From Nonomuraea polychroma (lineage in GTDB: Bacteria; Actinomycetota; Actinomycetes; Streptosporangiales; Streptosporangiaceae): a stretch of 64,000 nt of DNA. Where the stretch lies: contig NZ_SAUN01000001.1 of the NCBI RefSeq assembly GCF_004011505.1, forward strand, positions 1,364,001 through 1,428,000, read 5' to 3'. Each line of letters starts with the position of its first letter. The stretch's first letter is position 1. The notes under the pieces are model-generated. The model was not told the DNA's origin, searched no databases, and saw nothing but the letters and a program-made list of their open reading frames with translations. The translations under genes were made by a program, and so were the position numbers. Below are positions 62,560 through 64,000 of this stretch, one piece after another.

Positions 62560-63747
62560 CTAGCCTTTGTGGCGTTTGTGGCCTTTGCCGTTGTTGCCTT
62601 TGCCCTTCGAGGGATGGCTGCCTTTCTGGTCGTGGCCGTACGCGCCGGTGATCACGGGTCGCTCCGTCTTGGCGGGCGGCGGATCATCACCGGCCGGGGC
62701 GGCAACGCGCCGCTCTTTCGGTATCCGCTGAACCAGCCGGACCGCCTCGGCGTGATGAACCTGCTGCGGTGGTTCGACCGCCTGTTGCGCCGGACCACGA
62801 GCCCGTACGGCAGGCTCATCCAGCATGACGGCGGCCGCGAAAGACGCTGCGAGCGTCAGGACCGCGGCCGCCAGATGCCTGACGTGGCGCCGCGCGGGCC
62901 CGCGCCCGATGGTGTCCGTGGGAGCCGTCTGGACGAGCGGGTCCTGGGAGAGCAGCGCCTGCAGCATCCCCCGCGCTCGGGCGACGCCCGGCCGTTTGGC
63001 GGGGTCCTTGTGGAGCAACGCGGAGATCGTCGTGGCGAGCGCTCCGGCGCGTCCGAAGGGTTGCGGCGCGTCGTGGACGACGGCGACCAGTGTGGCCATG
63101 GCGGTGTCGCGGGCGAACGGCGGGTGGCCTTCGACGGCGGTGTACAGGGTCGCGCCCAGCGACCACAAGTCTGAGGCGGGGCCGGCGGCCGAGCCGGTGG
63201 CCCGCTCCGGAGCGATATAGGCGGGGGTGCCGAGCACCACGTCGGGCCGCGTGAGCGGGTCATCGTCGTCCGAGACGGCCGCGATACCGAAATCGGTCAG
63301 CACCGCGCCCCCGCCCTCCGGCAGGAGGATGTTGTCCGGCTTGATGTCGCGATGCACGACCCCCGCGGCGTGTGCGGCCTCCAGCGCGGCCAGCAGGTCC
63401 AGCCCCACCCGCGCCGCCGCCGACGGTGCGAGCGGACCTTTGCCGGCGATCACCTGGCCGAGGGACGGAGCCGGGACCAGCTGCAACACGATCCAGAGCC
63501 GCCCGTCTTCCTCGACGACGTCATAGACGTCGGCGATGTTGGGGTGATTCAGCCGTGCGGCGACGCGTGCCTCGCGAAGGCTCCGCTGTATCAGCCGTTC
63601 GTTCTCCGGCCGATCGATGCCGCCGGCGATCGCCTTGATCGCGACCTCCCGGTCGAGCAGTTCGTCGTGGCCGCGCCACACCGTGCCCATCCCGCCGTGG
63701 CCCAGCTCCGCGATCAGCCGGTAACGTCCCATCAGTACCTCGGACAT
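62560..63747 (-). CDS. PknB-type Ser/Thr protein kinase
   Basis: The product is 395 aa from ATG 63747. The kinase domain (about 8-265) has GHGGMG (16-21), K38, the HRD motif (132-134, HRDIKPDN), DFG (152-154) and APE. A membrane segment near 285-312 (HLAAAVLTLAASFAAAVML) follows. The external tail has about 80 residues and ends in a Lys/Gly/His-rich stretch (GSHPSKGKGNNGKGHKRHKG). No PASTA domains are present. It would phosphorylate cytoplasmic proteins. The basic tail may bind anionic cell-wall polymers, by inference. Confidence 0.93.
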   Translation of the reverse strand: MSEVLMGRYRLIAELGHGGMGTVWRGHDELLDREVAIKAIAGGIDRPENERLIQRSLREARVAARLNHPNIADVYDVVEEDGRLWIVLQLVPAPSLGQVIAGKGPLAPSAAARVGLDLLAALEAAHAAGVVHRDIKPDNILLPEGGGAVLTDFGIAAVSDDDDPLTRPDVVLGTPAYIAPERATGSAAGPASDLWSLGATLYTAVEGHPPFARDTAMATLVAVVHDAPQPFGRAGALATTISALLHKDPAKRPGVARARGMLQALLSQDPLVQTAPTDTIGRGPARRHVRHLAAAVLTLAASFAAAVMLDEPAVRARGPAQQAVEPPQQVHHAEAVRLVQRIPKERRVAAPAGDDPPPAKTERPVITGAYGHDQKGSHPSKGKGNNGKGHKRHKG

Positions 63748-63790
63748 AGCCGTGCGCTACCCATGGTCCGTGTCCGCATTCCGAGGGAAG

Positions 63791-63812
63791 GGGCGGCCAG
63801 GCACGGCCGCCC
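63791..63812. terminator. GC-rich hairpin beyond the kinase start
   Basis: GGGCGGCC-AGGCAC-GGCCGCCC has perfect 8-bp arms and lies 44 bp upstream of the kinase start. It could end a transcript coming from the right-hand side or be a leader structure. There is no T run. Confidence 0.4.
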
Positions 63813-63819
63813 TCCCCGT

Positions 63820-64000
63820 AGGTCGTCACACCTGGCCTACGAGCCGGTGCGGCAGACAGCGATCTCGGTCAGCGTCGAGTTCCGCAAGGCGGCCCAGGAC
63901 CTCGAACGACTCGGACACCAGCGGATCACGCGCCCCATGCTCCCTTCGCCTCCTCCGACACCGAGCCCGACCTCACCGCGGTGCGGAACGCCGTGCAACT
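63820..64000 (+). other. Unresolved edge region, possible broken gene
   Basis: One plus frame from 63833 reads LAYEPVRQTAISVSVEFRKA and continues EFRKAAQDLERLGHQRITRP, with a coding-like composition. It then seems to shift frame near 63945 (APFASSDTEPDLTAVRNAVQ). No start codon or ribosome site is obvious, and the window ends. This may be a pseudogene or the edge of a real gene. Function unknown. Confidence 0.3.

Overview
The window is high-GC actinobacterial DNA. Dense overlapping ATGA/GTGA gene junctions, many GTG starts, Tat-type signal peptides, ECF sigma factors, PknB-type kinases, and a strong plant-polymer and inositol catabolic repertoire fit a soil actinomycete of the Streptosporangiaceae or a close relative. 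The genus cannot be fixed from the sequence alone. I see no rRNA, tRNA, CRISPR array, insertion sequence or phage genes.

Layout. 1-5213: the 5' part of a secreted pectate-lyase-like beta-helix protein (runs off the left edge), three small secreted proteins (two are tandem paralogues), a NarL-type response regulator that keeps only the last ~31 codons of its histidine kinase, and an unrecognised alpha-helical protein. 5236-25098: a large inositol catabolism region. A GntR/UTRA regulator is divergent from an operon of an inositol dehydrogenase, an inosose dehydratase-like gene, iolC, a Cgl0158-type aldolase, iolB, iolD, a ribose-type ABC importer and iolA. Next come a decayed dehydrogenase tail, a LacI regulator, and a second divergent operon with another single-ATPase ABC importer, an iolE-like gene, a second iolG-like gene and iolH. 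A 19-bp dyad is shared by the promoter regions of both operons, and a LacI-type operator lies on both sides of the second divergent region.

25144-30603: an AAA+ ATPase divergent from an unknown protein, a tiny membrane protein, a secreted alginate-lyase-like enzyme behind a perfect 19-bp palindrome, and two methyltransferases. 30613-42126: a sugar locus. PhoD-type phosphatase, F5/8-type C domain protein, L-arabinose/L-fucose isomerase-like protein and DeoR regulator are on the minus strand. A MalEFG-type importer and a GH106-like alpha-L-rhamnosidase are on the plus strand. Shared TTTGTAACAAG-like sites suggest one regulon. 42217-46070: secreted trypsin-like protease, proline-rich single-pass membrane protein, and a CcdA/TlpA-like redox pair.

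46180-52858: sulfotransferase pseudogene, Fur-family regulator with katG, an orphan VWA membrane protein, an SDR, and a DinB-like protein whose 5' end overlaps that of a divergent AraC regulator. 52955-57622: GH11 xylanase with a carbohydrate-binding module, a GH5 endoglycoceramidase-like enzyme and an APC permease. 57951-62314: an ECF sigma factor, zinc-finger membrane anti-sigma and ABC exporter operon. 62560-64000: a Ser/Thr kinase and an unresolved edge fragment.

Together the genes describe uptake and use of plant-derived inositols, rhamnosides, xylan, pectin- or alginate-type polymers and glycolipids, with local transcriptional control of each module. Most plus/minus open frames that overlap these genes are GC-driven shadows and were left out.
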